From NCBI RefSeq assembly GCF_003856525.1, contig NZ_RJVQ01000007.1, positions 1-64,000 of the forward strand: a stretch of DNA of 64,000 nucleotides, in the 5' to 3' direction. Both the position numbers and the translations under genes were made by a program. Positions 56,385 to 64,000 of this stretch are shown one piece after another. The DNA is from Vibrio viridaestus (GTDB lineage Bacteria > Pseudomonadota > Gammaproteobacteria > Enterobacterales > Vibrionaceae). How positions within the stretch are numbered: the first letter of the stretch is position 1; each line of letters starts with the position of its first letter. The notes under the pieces are model-generated. The model saw only the letters and a program-made list of their open reading frames with translations, was not told where the DNA came from and did not search any database.

Positions 56385-57956
56385 ATGACTCAAAAAGTTG
56401 AAGATATTAAGACTGGATATAAGTTGTTCCAGCAACCAGAGTATCAAGGGCTTATGAAAAATAAGCGTGATACGTTTGAAAATGCTGTTGAAGAAGCCAA
56501 AGTCAAAGAAACTTTTGAATGGACTACAACAGAAGAGTACAAAGAGCTTAATTTCGCTCGTAAACATATCACTATTGACCCAGCGAAAGCATGCCAACCT
56601 TTAGGCGCGGTATTATGTTCTTTAGGTTTTGAAAAAACACTGCCTTATGTGCATGGATCTCAAGGTTGTGTTGCTTACTTCAGAACTTACTTTAACCGTC
56701 ACTTCAAAGAGCCAGTAGCATGTGTTTCTGACTCTATGACAGAAGATGCGGCAGTATTCGGTGGTCAGGACAATATGTTTAATGGTTTGGAAAACGCATA
56801 TGCATTGTACAAACCTGAAATCATCTCTGTTTCTACAACCTGTATGGCAGAGGTAATTGGTGATGACTTAAACGCGTTCATTGGTAACGCGAAAGAAAAA
56901 GGTCATTTACCAAAAGATGTTCCAACTCCATTTGCACATACACCTAGTTTCGTGGGTAGCCACACAACGGGTTATGACAACATGATGGAAGGCATTCTTA
57001 AGTACTTTACTGCTCAGTCAATGGAAGGCAAAGAAGCAGGTAGCAATGGTAAAATTAACATTGTCCCTGGATTCGAAACTTACCTTGGCAACTATCGAGC
57101 AATCAAACGTTTGATGGATGAAATGGGTGTGGAATACACAATGTTATCTGACCCATCAGAAGTCCTTGATACGCCAGCAGATGGTGAATACCGCATGTAT
57201 TCAGGTGGTACTACTATCGCTGAAGTCAAAGACGCGCCAAACGCGAAAGCGACTCTGTTACTACAAGAGTCTCAGTTGACTAAGACCAAAAAGTTCATCG
57301 AAGGCACATGGAATCAAGAGGTTCCTAAAATGAACCCTCCAATGGGTCTTGAATGGACAGATGACTTTGTCATGAAAGTCTCTGAGTTAACCGGAAAGCC
57401 AATCCCTGAGTCGATTACGAAAGAACGTGGTCGCTTGGTTGATATGATGACTGACTCTCACACATGGCTACACGGTGTTTCAGTTTCTCTATACGGAGAC
57501 CCTGATTACTTGTTCGGTATGTGTAAGTTCTTGACTGAGCTTGGTTGTGATATCAAACATGTACTTTGCCACAATGCAACTAAACGTTGGAGAAAACAGA
57601 TGGAAGCTCAGCTTGCTGAAACTCCATATGGTAAAGACGCTCAAGTTCTTGTTGGTAAAGATTTATGGCATCTACGCTCTCTAATGTTTACTGAAAAACC
57701 AGATCTATTGATCGGTAACTCTTACGGTAAGTTTATCCAACGCGATACGCTTGCTAAAGGATCTGAGTTTGAAGTTCCATTGGTGAGAATTGGTTTCCCA
57801 ATTTTTGACCGCCACCATCTCCATCGTAACGCTACATTGGGTTACGAAGGCGCGATGTATGTTCTGACAACACTTGTTAACGAAGTGCTAGAAAAACTGG
57901 ATCGCGACACAATCGACCTTGGCAAAACCGATCTTGGATTTGATTTGGTTCGCTAA
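56385..57956 (+). CDS. nifK: Nitrogenase molybdenum-iron protein beta chain NifK
   Basis: Pairs with NifD in the catalytic heterotetramer. The 523-residue protein has PAKACQPLGAV and HGSQGCVAYFRTYFNRHF (P-cluster cysteines), STTCMAEVIGDDL, and the C-terminal RIGFPIFDRHHLHR. The long N-terminal arm is of the Klebsiella/Azotobacter type. A GCAGGAG site precedes the ATG. Between nifD and nifK lies a short TTGGAAA/TTTCCAA hairpin. Confidence 0.98.
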   Translation: MTQKVEDIKTGYKLFQQPEYQGLMKNKRDTFENAVEEAKVKETFEWTTTEEYKELNFARKHITIDPAKACQPLGAVLCSLGFEKTLPYVHGSQGCVAYFRTYFNRHFKEPVACVSDSMTEDAAVFGGQDNMFNGLENAYALYKPEIISVSTTCMAEVIGDDLNAFIGNAKEKGHLPKDVPTPFAHTPSFVGSHTTGYDNMMEGILKYFTAQSMEGKEAGSNGKINIVPGFETYLGNYRAIKRLMDEMGVEYTMLSDPSEVLDTPADGEYRMYSGGTTIAEVKDAPNAKATLLLQESQLTKTKKFIEGTWNQEVPKMNPPMGLEWTDDFVMKVSELTGKPIPESITKERGRLVDMMTDSHTWLHGVSVSLYGDPDYLFGMCKFLTELGCDIKHVLCHNATKRWRKQMEAQLAETPYGKDAQVLVGKDLWHLRSLMFTEKPDLLIGNSYGKFIQRDTLAKGSEFEVPLVRIGFPIFDRHHLHRNATLGYEGAMYVLTTLVNEVLEKLDRDTIDLGKTDLGFDLVR

Positions 57957-57962
57957 GTTCTT

Positions 57963-57988
57963 CAGGCTGATGCACAAGCATCAGCCTG
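57963..57988 (+). other. Perfect 11-base hairpin between nifK and nifT
   Basis: CAGGCTGATGC (57963-57973) and GCATCAGCCTG (57978-57988) with an ACAA loop, starting 7 bases after the nifK stop. There is no T run. It probably protects the 3' end of a processed nifHDK message or dampens read-through, so that the structural genes exceed nifT and nifY. Confidence 0.6.
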
Positions 57989-58022
57989 TTGTTCTCAATA
58001 CATTGCAAGGATGGAATAGGCT

Positions 58023-58244
58023 ATGGCTAACGTGATGATTCAATACAACGAGTTAGGGAAGCTTTCGCTGTATTTAGCGAAGAAAGATTTAGAAGAAGAA
58101 ATCATTCATTTTGAGTTCGATGAAGATGACAAATGGGGTGGCGAAGTCCACTTAGCGGGTGGTGCTATTTATTACATTGACCCTATGGATACAAAGCCCA
58201 AATTGCCGATTACTGTTCGAGCCAAAAGGCTTCAGGCGGCCTAG
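58023..58244 (+). CDS. nifT: NifT (FixU) protein
   Basis: A 73-residue conserved nif protein of unknown role. Typical features are MANVMIQYNELGKLSLYLAK at the start, WGGEVHLAGG and YYIDPM near the end. Position directly after nifK matches other nif clusters. Confidence 0.93.
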   Translation: MANVMIQYNELGKLSLYLAKKDLEEEIIHFEFDEDDKWGGEVHLAGGAIYYIDPMDTKPKLPITVRAKRLQAA

Positions 58245-58263
58245 CCATTAGGGAGGTAATCAG

Positions 58264-58956
58264 ATGCAACAATTAATTTCAGATGAAGCGGCATTGCGCG
58301 TAGCGATAGCAAGTCGTCTATTACCCAATATCGATATCAGTTCTTTACTTGGTCTGTTGGTGCAACATTTAGGTGAGCCACTCTCTGAGGCAAAACTGAT
58401 AGGACTATCACCGAAAGCGTTTCGCGTTATGGTGAGTTCTCTGGGAGAAGGTCCGACTCGTAAGGATGTGACTAGCGCACTGGCGGTACTAACAAACCCA
58501 GGTACGAGCGATAGTGAAGTTCCTTCTGTGAGTGCTATCAAACCATTAGCAGAGCCAAAAATTAAAGTAGCAATCACCTCTAATCAGGGCGAAATGATTA
58601 ATGGTCACTATGGTTCGTGTATGAGGGTGCTTATTTATGAAGTTAATGGCAGAGGGCACCAATTAGCTGAGGTTCGTGAGGTTACCACACAGCTAAAAGG
58701 TGAAGAGCGCTCTGTTTATATGGTCGATCTGATTCGTGACTGTCAGATACTGTTTACGTTGTCGATTGGAGGCCCTGCAGCTGCGAGGGTAACAAGAGCG
58801 AATGTACATCCAATCAAAAAAGCAACTCCGATGTCAGCAAAACAGGCTTTGACAGAACTCTCTGATGTTTTGGACACGAATCCACCACCATGGCTAAGAA
58901 AAGCAATGGGACTGGATAAGGTTCATTCATGCGGCTCATGTGCAATGGAGTGTTAA
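58264..58956 (+). CDS. nifY: FeMo-cofactor-associated protein NifY
   Basis: NifY/NafY/NifX-type proteins bind the cofactor or apo-nitrogenase during assembly. The 230-residue protein has an N-terminal helical domain (about 1-95), then a dinitrogenase-associated domain with INGHYGSCMRVLIYEV and LFTLSIGGPAAARV, and ends in PPPWLRKAMGLDK followed by CGSCAMEC, a cysteine cluster. GGGAGG precedes the ATG. Located as in Klebsiella. Confidence 0.9.
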   Translation: MQQLISDEAALRVAIASRLLPNIDISSLLGLLVQHLGEPLSEAKLIGLSPKAFRVMVSSLGEGPTRKDVTSALAVLTNPGTSDSEVPSVSAIKPLAEPKIKVAITSNQGEMINGHYGSCMRVLIYEVNGRGHQLAEVREVTTQLKGEERSVYMVDLIRDCQILFTLSIGGPAAARVTRANVHPIKKATPMSAKQALTELSDVLDTNPPPWLRKAMGLDKVHSCGSCAMEC

Positions 58957-58957
58957 T

Positions 58958-59251
58958 ATGCAGGATATTCTTACACTTGGCGGGATTAATGAAGAACAAA
59001 TCGCAGAAATAGGTCAATGGATCGAACGTAACCATTGCGAATCTGAAACGGATTTGTCTCCACTTAGAGAAGAATTTCCTAACCTTGTTTTCACTCTTTG
59101 CTCAGAAGACGATCTTGGTTTTCATGAGCCATTCCGTACCTTTTCTTTTTTTGACCTTCATCTTGCTGCGCACAGTGTTAGTGGTTGTAGTTCACTTACA
59201 CAGTATGTAGAAGGTTGCTCGGGTCTCGTTATTGCGCTTCACGAAGAGTGA
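58958..59251 (+). CDS. Small conserved nif-cluster protein after nifY
   Basis: A 97-residue acidic protein: MQDILTLGGINEEQIAEIGQ, then REEFPNLVFTLCSEDD and a SVSGCSSLTQYVEGCSG end with cysteines. It starts one base after the nifY stop. I recall a small uncharacterised family (DUF6129) at this place in other nif clusters, but I cannot confirm the match. Its position suggests a role in cofactor handling. Confidence 0.7.
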   Translation: MQDILTLGGINEEQIAEIGQWIERNHCESETDLSPLREEFPNLVFTLCSEDDLGFHEPFRTFSFFDLHLAAHSVSGCSSLTQYVEGCSGLVIALHEE

Positions 59252-59262
59252 AGCGCCTTTTT
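59234..59262 (+). terminator. Terminator overlapping the stop codon of the nifY-linked gene
   Basis: GCGCTTCAC (59234-59242) pairs with GTGAAGCGC (59248-59256), loop GAAGA, then CTTTTTC. The stop TGA at 59249-59251 lies inside the stem. It closes the nifHDKTY unit. Confidence 0.85.
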
Positions 59263-59363
59263 CTTCTTTACTCATAAACCTCTTTCCACCAATTGTTTAT
59301 CCCTTATCAATTTTATTGTCCCTTTTCAGGTTAAAGCCTGTTGTCTTAATTGTTGTGTTTTAT

Positions 59364-59379
59364 TGTCGTCTTTACGACA
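59364..59379. promoter_or_regulatory. NifA upstream activator site of nifE
   Basis: TGTCGTCTTTACGACA is TGT-N10-ACA and itself a near-perfect palindrome. It lies about 75 bases before the sigma-54 element. Confidence 0.8.
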
Positions 59380-59440
59380 AAAGTGAAATTTATATTGTCA
59401 TGTTTATTCTGTTATTTACTAAAAATCAAATAGTTATCTA

Positions 59441-59456
59441 TGGCTTGTTACTTGCA
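59441..59456 (+). promoter_or_regulatory. Sigma-54 promoter of nifENX
   Basis: TGGCTTGTTACTTGCA has GG-N10-GC spacing and a good TTGCA -12 part, 57 bases before the nifE start. Confidence 0.82.
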
Positions 59457-59512
59457 AATTAATTACATGTTCGTTCAGACGGAACTGTCGCAGAACAAGT
59501 GCTGGAGGCGCT

Positions 59513-60928
59513 ATGAAAAGATCAGAAATAAAATTACTGCAGGATGAACCTGCATGTGAGCACAACAAAGGAAGTAAATCAGGCTGCAGTAGACCAACAC
59601 CTGGCGCAACCGCGGGTGGCTGTAGTTTTGATGGTGCTCAGATAAGTTTGCTGCCGATTGCCGATGTTGGGCACATTGTCCATGGCCCAATAGCATGTGC
59701 CGGGAACAGTTGGAATAACAGAGGGACTCGAGCAACAGGGAAAAATCTCTTTCGTTATGGCTTCACCACCGATCTCAATGAACAAGATGTCATCATGGGA
59801 AGGGCGGAAAAGAGGCTACTGCATGCAATTAAGCAATTAATTAATGAGCATCAGCCTCCCGCTGTCTTTGTCTACATGACATGTGTTCCTGCTTTGGAAG
59901 GCAATGATATCGCGGCGATTTGTTCACTTGCCGAGGAGAAGTGGGGTATTCCTGTTATTCCTGTCGATGCTGCTGGATTTTATGGCAACAAAAACCTTGG
60001 AAACAGAATTGCTGGTAATGTGATGGTAGAAAAAGTGGTTGGTACTGCTGAGCCTCCTGAAAAGCCGTTAATGGCTCATGATCCTAGCAGACGAGTTCAC
60101 GACATTGTTCTTATCGGGGAATACAACATTGCCGGCGAGTTTTGGCATGTGTCACCGTTATTCGAAGAACTTGGTCTTCGCGTGCTGTGTTGTATGGCAG
60201 GAGATACCCAATTTCATCAGATCCAAACGATGCATCGTGCCGATGCTGCCATGGTCGTGTGTTCAAGAGCACAGATCAATGTGGCACGTAAGCTTAAAGA
60301 AAAATGGGGCGTTCCCTGGTTTGAAGGCAGTTTTTACGGAATTGAAGACACGTCATTTGCTCTACGTTCATTTGCTAACCTAATTGGCGATCCTAAGCTT
60401 GTTGCAGAAACTGAAGCGCTTATTCGACGAGAGGAAAATAAAACTCGCGAGTTATTGGCTCCGTATCGTAAACAGCTTGAAGGCAAGAAAGCGCTACTTT
60501 ATACCGGTGGCGTGAAGTCATGGTCTGTTATTTCAGCACTCAAAGAACTGGGTATCGAAGTTGTTGCGACAGGAACTAAAAAATCCACCCAATCAGACAA
60601 AAAGCGCATCATGGATATTATGGGTGATGATGCATTGATGCTGGAAACTGGTGGAGCTCGGTTACTACTTGATACGTACTACAAGCATAACGCAAGTGTC
60701 ATGATTGCTGGTGGTCGCAACATGTACACAGCGCTCAAAGCTCGGTTACCTTTCTTAGACATCAATCAGGAACGTGAACATGCGTATGCAGGCTATCGCG
60801 GAATGATCACGTTAGCGGAAGAGCTATGCAGAACAATCAATAGCCCTATCTGGAATTCGGTACGCAGTGATGCTCCATGGGAAATCACAGAATCGGATCA
60901 GGACTTAACACAAGCTAGCGCGAACTGA
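59513..60928 (+). CDS. nifE: FeMo-cofactor scaffold subunit NifE
   Basis: NifEN is the scaffold on which the FeMo-cofactor precursor is matured. The 471-residue protein resembles Nif[20 protein letters not shown] and [16 protein letters not shown] (cluster cysteines), [13 protein letters not shown] and [21 protein letters not shown] precedes the ATG. nifN follows after 20 bases. Confidence 0.96.
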   Translation: MKRSEIKLLQDEPACEHNKGSKSGCSRPTPGATAGGCSFDGAQISLLPIADVGHIVHGPIACAGNSWNNRGTRATGKNLFRYGFTTDLNEQDVIMGRAEKRLLHAIKQLINEHQPPAVFVYMTCVPALEGNDIAAICSLAEEKWGIPVIPVDAAGFYGNKNLGNRIAGNVMVEKVVGTAEPPEKPLMAHDPSRRVHDIVLIGEYNIAGEFWHVSPLFEELGLRVLCCMAGDTQFHQIQTMHRADAAMVVCSRAQINVARKLKEKWGVPWFEGSFYGIEDTSFALRSFANLIGDPKLVAETEALIRREENKTRELLAPYRKQLEGKKALLYTGGVKSWSVISALKELGIEVVATGTKKSTQSDKKRIMDIMGDDALMLETGGARLLLDTYYKHNASVMIAGGRNMYTALKARLPFLDINQEREHAYAGYRGMITLAEELCRTINSPIWNSVRSDAPWEITESDQDLTQASAN

Positions 60929-60948
60929 TTAGGATAGGAGAATTCAAT

Positions 60949-62316
60949 ATGGTCAAGGTAACAAAACAAGATACTCCGCTGGTAACTCAGCCTTTGAAGA
61001 CAAGCCCTGCGACAGGTGCGACGTTAGCCAGCATGGGATTCCAAAGAACGATTCCATTAATGCATGGCTCTCAAGGATGCGGAGCATTTGCCAAAGTTTT
61101 TCTCATCCAACATTTAAGAGAACCTATTCCGCTACAAAATACCGCGATCGACCAGGTCTCAGCTGTGATGGGTGGTGACGAAAACCTGTATGAAGCCTTG
61201 AAATTATTATGTGAAAAGCAAGGTCCAGACATGATTTCCGTAATGACCACTGGGCTAACGGAAATGCAGGGTTCCGATATATATCGTGTAATTGCAACTT
61301 TTAAGCAGCAGAATCCACAGTTTGCCGCGACTCGAATTGTTTCAATTCATACTCCTGACTTTATTGGCTCTATGCAAACGGGTTATGTACAAGCGGTAGA
61401 CAGTACGATTCGTCAATTGGTTCAAGAACCGACTAAACGTGATAAGCAGAGAAAGCAGGTTAATGTTCTTTGTTCTATCGGCTGTACAGCAGCGGACATA
61501 GAAACTCTGAGAAGATACATAGAAGCATTTAATCTTGATGCTGTATTTATTCCGGACCTATCGCTTTCGTTGGATGGTCATCTTGCTGACCCAGATTTCT
61601 CAGCGACCAGTACTGGAGGAACCTCTGTGCTGGAGGTCGAAATGATGTCCGAGAGTGACCTTACCATTGTTGTGGGGCCATCGTTTGAATCCACTGCTAA
61701 ATGGCTCAACACACGTTTTAATATTCCATATGTGAATATCGGTATGGGGATGACCATTAATCAGACCGACGAGTTAATAATGACGCTGTCCAAGTTAAGT
61801 CGTCATCCTGTCCCTGCATGGATTACCCGTGCAAGAAAACGTTTGCAAGATGCCATGTTAGATAGTCATTTCTTATTAACGAATGAACGTTTCGTCATCG
61901 CGTTAGAACCGGATCTAGCATCTGGCTATTGTCAGCTTTTGGACAGTATAGGGACGGTTGTTTCGCAAATTGTTACCACTGTCGATCATGCAATCCTCGA
62001 GCAATTGCCAGCCAAAAGCATCGAAATTGGCGATTTGTCGCGCATTAATATGGCAGGCAATAAAGCGAAGCTCCTAATTAGTAATACTCATGCCGCTCAT
62101 GTTGTTGAACCTGGCTACCCAGTACTCAGGGCGGGATATCCATGCCATGACCAGTTTGGAAATATGGACATTAAACAGCTCGGCTATGAAGGTTGTCGGG
62201 AACGTTTGTTTGCTCTGGCGAATCTTCTTCTGCGTCATCATGTAGACGAAGTTGCACCTCATATCAGTCGTTATCGTTTTGATGCGAGCGAAGTCACCCA
62301 GAAGGGGGCGGCATGA
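60949..62316 (+). CDS. nifN: FeMo-cofactor scaffold subunit NifN
   Basis: Partner of NifE, related to NifK. The 455-residue protein has SPATGATLASMGFQRTIPLM, HGSQGCGAFAKVFLI and VMTTGLTEMQGSDI, plus GGTSVLEVEMMSESDL. GGATAGGAG lies upstream. Its stop overlaps the nifX start by four bases (ATGA). Confidence 0.95.
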   Translation: MVKVTKQDTPLVTQPLKTSPATGATLASMGFQRTIPLMHGSQGCGAFAKVFLIQHLREPIPLQNTAIDQVSAVMGGDENLYEALKLLCEKQGPDMISVMTTGLTEMQGSDIYRVIATFKQQNPQFAATRIVSIHTPDFIGSMQTGYVQAVDSTIRQLVQEPTKRDKQRKQVNVLCSIGCTAADIETLRRYIEAFNLDAVFIPDLSLSLDGHLADPDFSATSTGGTSVLEVEMMSESDLTIVVGPSFESTAKWLNTRFNIPYVNIGMGMTINQTDELIMTLSKLSRHPVPAWITRARKRLQDAMLDSHFLLTNERFVIALEPDLASGYCQLLDSIGTVVSQIVTTVDHAILEQLPAKSIEIGDLSRINMAGNKAKLLISNTHAAHVVEPGYPVLRAGYPCHDQFGNMDIKQLGYEGCRERLFALANLLLRHHVDEVAPHISRYRFDASEVTQKGAA

Positions 62317-62801
62317 AAATAAGTGAAAGAAGGTTACACGTCGAGCTTTGTCCGGGAACCGACAACTTTTCATTGAAAGTCGCGTTTGCCACGTTAGACC
62401 GTAAAAGTGTTGATCAACATTTTGGTAGTTGTAGAACAATGTTGGTCTACGGGGTTAATGCGCAGGAATGGAATCTAATTGAAGCTATTGAATATGCGGA
62501 AGTTCCGGCATCGACACACGATAAGTTACCAACCCGAATTTCTGATCTGACAGGATGTGATGCGGTCTTTTGTAATGCGTGTGGTGCATCTGCAATTCGT
62601 CAGTTATTAGAGAAAAATATACATCCAGTCAAAGTGATTGAAGGAAGCGACATTCACGAGCTGCTGGTGGATATCCAATCTGAATTAAATGGCGAGCCTT
62701 CTGGCTGGCTAGCGAGAGCAATAAAACAAAGAGAAAAAGAGACTGAGCCTGAGGTAAAAAAAGCAGAAAGACTTTCTCAGCTCATGGATGAAGAGTGGTA
62801 A
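62313..62801 (+). CDS. nifX: FeMo-cofactor carrier NifX
   Basis: NifX holds cofactor precursors between assembly steps. The 162-residue protein has the dinitrogenase-associated fold with KVAFATLDRKSVDQHFGSCR and VFCNACGASAIRQLLEKNIH, and ends with the GWLARAIKQREKE tail. It is coupled to nifN by an ATGA overlap. Confidence 0.94.
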   Translation: MKISERRLHVELCPGTDNFSLKVAFATLDRKSVDQHFGSCRTMLVYGVNAQEWNLIEAIEYAEVPASTHDKLPTRISDLTGCDAVFCNACGASAIRQLLEKNIHPVKVIEGSDIHELLVDIQSELNGEPSGWLARAIKQREKETEPEVKKAERLSQLMDEEW

Positions 62802-62841
62802 ACCCAAGAAATTAGTTAATACAAATGTGAAGGGAAGCGAT

Positions 62842-63132
62842 ATGAGTAATATTAAAGGCCTGACCCGCGGTGGTGATGAGTGGGAACCCCAGTTTATACA
62901 GGAGATAAATCAATCTGACTGTATCGGCTGTGGACGATGCTACAAGGTTTGTGCGAGAGATGTTTTTAATCTCGTAGAGAAAGAAGAAACGGATGACGAT
63001 GATGATTATTATGACGAAGACGAAATGATGATGGTCATGACGATAGATAACGCCAACGACTGCATCGGTTGCATGGCGTGTAATAAAGTCTGTCCGAAAA
63101 ACTGTCAGTCATTTGCTCCTGCAAGTCTCTGA
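62842..63132 (+). CDS. nif-specific ferredoxin (2[4Fe-4S], ferredoxin III type)
   Basis: A 96-residue electron carrier. Two cysteine motifs are visible: CIGCGRCYKVCARDV and CIGCMACNKVCPKNC, each fit for a 4Fe-4S cluster, separated by a very acidic loop with a run of Asp. It starts MSNIKGLTRGGDEWEPQFIQ, as in the 'ferredoxin III, nif-specific' family often called FdxB. The ATG at 62842 has AAGGGAAG upstream; an ATG at 62788 inside nifX would add 18 residues. It probably supplies electrons for cofactor assembly. Confidence 0.9.
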   Translation: MSNIKGLTRGGDEWEPQFIQEINQSDCIGCGRCYKVCARDVFNLVEKEETDDDDDYYDEDEMMMVMTIDNANDCIGCMACNKVCPKNCQSFAPASL

Positions 63133-63150
63133 ACAGTAATCTGTTTATAA

Positions 63151-63175
63151 GGATGGCGCAATGCCATCCTTTTTT
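63151..63175 (+). terminator. Rho-independent terminator after the nif ferredoxin
   Basis: GGATGGC (63151-63157) and GCCATCC (63163-63169), loop GCAAT, followed by TTTTTTA. It closes the nifENX-ferredoxin unit, 19 bases after the stop. Confidence 0.9.
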
Positions 63176-63205
63176 ATTTTTCGTTCATTATGCAACAAGA
63201 TGTTT

Positions 63206-63221
63206 TGTAATAAAGGCGACA
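63206..63221. promoter_or_regulatory. NifA upstream activator site of nifU
   Basis: TGTAATAAAGGCGACA fits TGT-N10-ACA and lies about 110 bases before a sigma-54 element. The whole gap 63133-63449 holds the terminator, this site and the promoter, and no further gene. Confidence 0.7.
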
Positions 63222-63316
63222 CAAACCCGACAAAATGTATGGTTTGTTTGTAGTTTAATAACGAACAGATGTTCTAATCAGGCACCAAATCAATGATTTA
63301 GCTCACACTTCCACCT

Positions 63317-63332
63317 TGGCTTAACAATTGCA
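63317..63332 (+). promoter_or_regulatory. Sigma-54 promoter of nifU
   Basis: TGGCTTAACAATTGCA has GG-N10-GC spacing and the same TGGCTT beginning as the nifH and nifE promoters. It lies 118 bases before the nifU ATG, leaving a longer leader than the other two. Confidence 0.78.
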
Positions 63333-63449
63333 ACGTAATTTAACAACATCATTACAAAACCGAACAGCTTAACTCGGTTGACTATCCAGAAAACCGACAC
63401 AGACGGAATTGTTTCATAAGCGTCGGACAGCACATGGTAAGGAGCACTT

Positions 63450-64000
63450 ATGTGGGATTATTCAGAGAAAGTCAAAGAACACTTTTTTCATCCAAGAAAT
63501 GCCAAGATGGTTTCAGAGGCGAACGCGAAGGGTGATGTTGGTTCAATCAGCTGTGGAGATGCATTAAGCCTAACATTGAAGATCAATCCAGATTCAGAAA
63601 TCATTGAAGATGCTGGATTTCAGACATTTGGTTGTGGAAGCGCGATTGCTTCTTCATCTGCACTAACCGAAATGATCATCGGTAAATCTATTGACGATGC
63701 ACTTGCAATTACGAACAAAGACATCGCTGATTTCTTAGACGGATTACCACCAGAAAAAATGCACTGTTCAGTGATGGGTATGGAAGCTCTTCATGCTGCC
63801 GTTGCTGATTACCGCGGTGAAACTATCGAAGACGATCATGAAGAGGGTGAACTGATTTGTAAATGTTTCGCTATTGATGACTTGATGATCAAACGTGTGG
63901 TTAAAGCCAACGGGCTCACCACATTAGAAGATGTTATCAACTATACAAAAGCTGGTGGTGCTTGTGCTTCATGTCATGAAAAAATCGAATATGTGCTTGA
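63450..64000 (+). CDS. nifU: Iron-sulfur scaffold NifU (partial, runs off the window)
   Basis: NifU builds iron-sulfur clusters for nitrogenase with NifS. The visible 183 residues begin [20 protein letters not shown] and contain the IscU-like domain cysteines ([40 protein letters not shown]). The central 2Fe-2S domain follows with [11 protein letters not shown] and [12 protein letters not shown]. The C-terminal Nfu domain lies beyond base 64000. AAGGAG precedes the ATG. Confidence 0.96.
   Translation, partial: MWDYSEKVKEHFFHPRNAKMVSEANAKGDVGSISCGDALSLTLKINPDSEIIEDAGFQTFGCGSAIASSSALTEMIIGKSIDDALAITNKDIADFLDGLPPEKMHCSVMGMEALHAAVADYRGETIEDDHEEGELICKCFAIDDLMIKRVVKANGLTTLEDVINYTKAGGACASCHEKIEYVL

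Overview
The window looks like part of a chromosome of a nitrogen-fixing Vibrio. Three things suggest this. The run nrdD-nrdG ... fruBKA-fruR-sbcDC-cqsS is the gene neighbourhood I recall from Vibrio chromosome II. A CqsS-type quorum-sensing kinase is present. A Klebsiella-like nif cluster (nifHDKTY, nifENX, ferredoxin, nifU) starts at about 53.7 kb. The species cannot be fixed by reading alone.

Region 1 (1 to about 32.5 kb) is an accessory island full of insertion sequences and broken genes. From the left it holds an IS3-type end that cuts a pglZ gene followed by a short brxA-like gene (probable remnant of a type 3 BREX phage-defence system), an integrase fragment and an SMR efflux gene. Next come two paralogous sugar modules. 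Module A (3.2-9.9 kb) is GH172, GH32, GPH transporter, LacI regulator and fructokinase. Module B (11.5-18.5 kb) is LacI regulator, GPH transporter, GH32, GH91 and fructokinase. GH172 and GH91 are the two families known to act on difructose dianhydrides (DFA I and DFA III). None of these enzymes has a visible export signal, so the best reading is import of cyclic difructosides, cytoplasmic ring opening, cleavage to fructose and phosphorylation. ISAs1-like, IS5 (IS903-like) and IS21 elements lie in or beside these modules. The island ends with five overlapping minus-strand genes: a tyrosine recombinase, a 1295-residue second recombinase-like protein and a 203-residue protein that fit the Gamma-Mobile-Trio (gmtY, gmtZ, gmtX), then a coiled-coil protein and a RecD2-like helicase. 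The right edge cuts nrdD, which lacks roughly its first 40 percent.

Region 2 (32.5-53.7 kb) is core-like: nrdG, a retropepsin-like lipoprotein, rlmC, a DsrE-like protein with a coupled nucleotidyltransferase-like gene, a PAS-GGDEF protein, a ferric-reductase-like flavoprotein divergent from the zinc-independent ribosomal proteins L31B and L36B (with Fur-like and Zur-like sites between), fruBKA and fruR with three Cra-type operators, sbcDC, cqsS and a GGDEF-EAL gene.

Region 3 (53.7 kb to the end) is the nif cluster. It has three separate transcription starts, each with a NifA-type TGT-N10-ACA site upstream of a sigma-54 GG-N10-GC element: before nifH, before nifE and before nifU. NifHDK are the nitrogenase structural proteins, NifE/N/X/Y act in FeMo-cofactor assembly and delivery, the ferredoxin supplies electrons and NifU is an iron-sulfur scaffold. 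nifU runs off the window. cqsA, which sits next to cqsS in V. cholerae, is absent from this spot.
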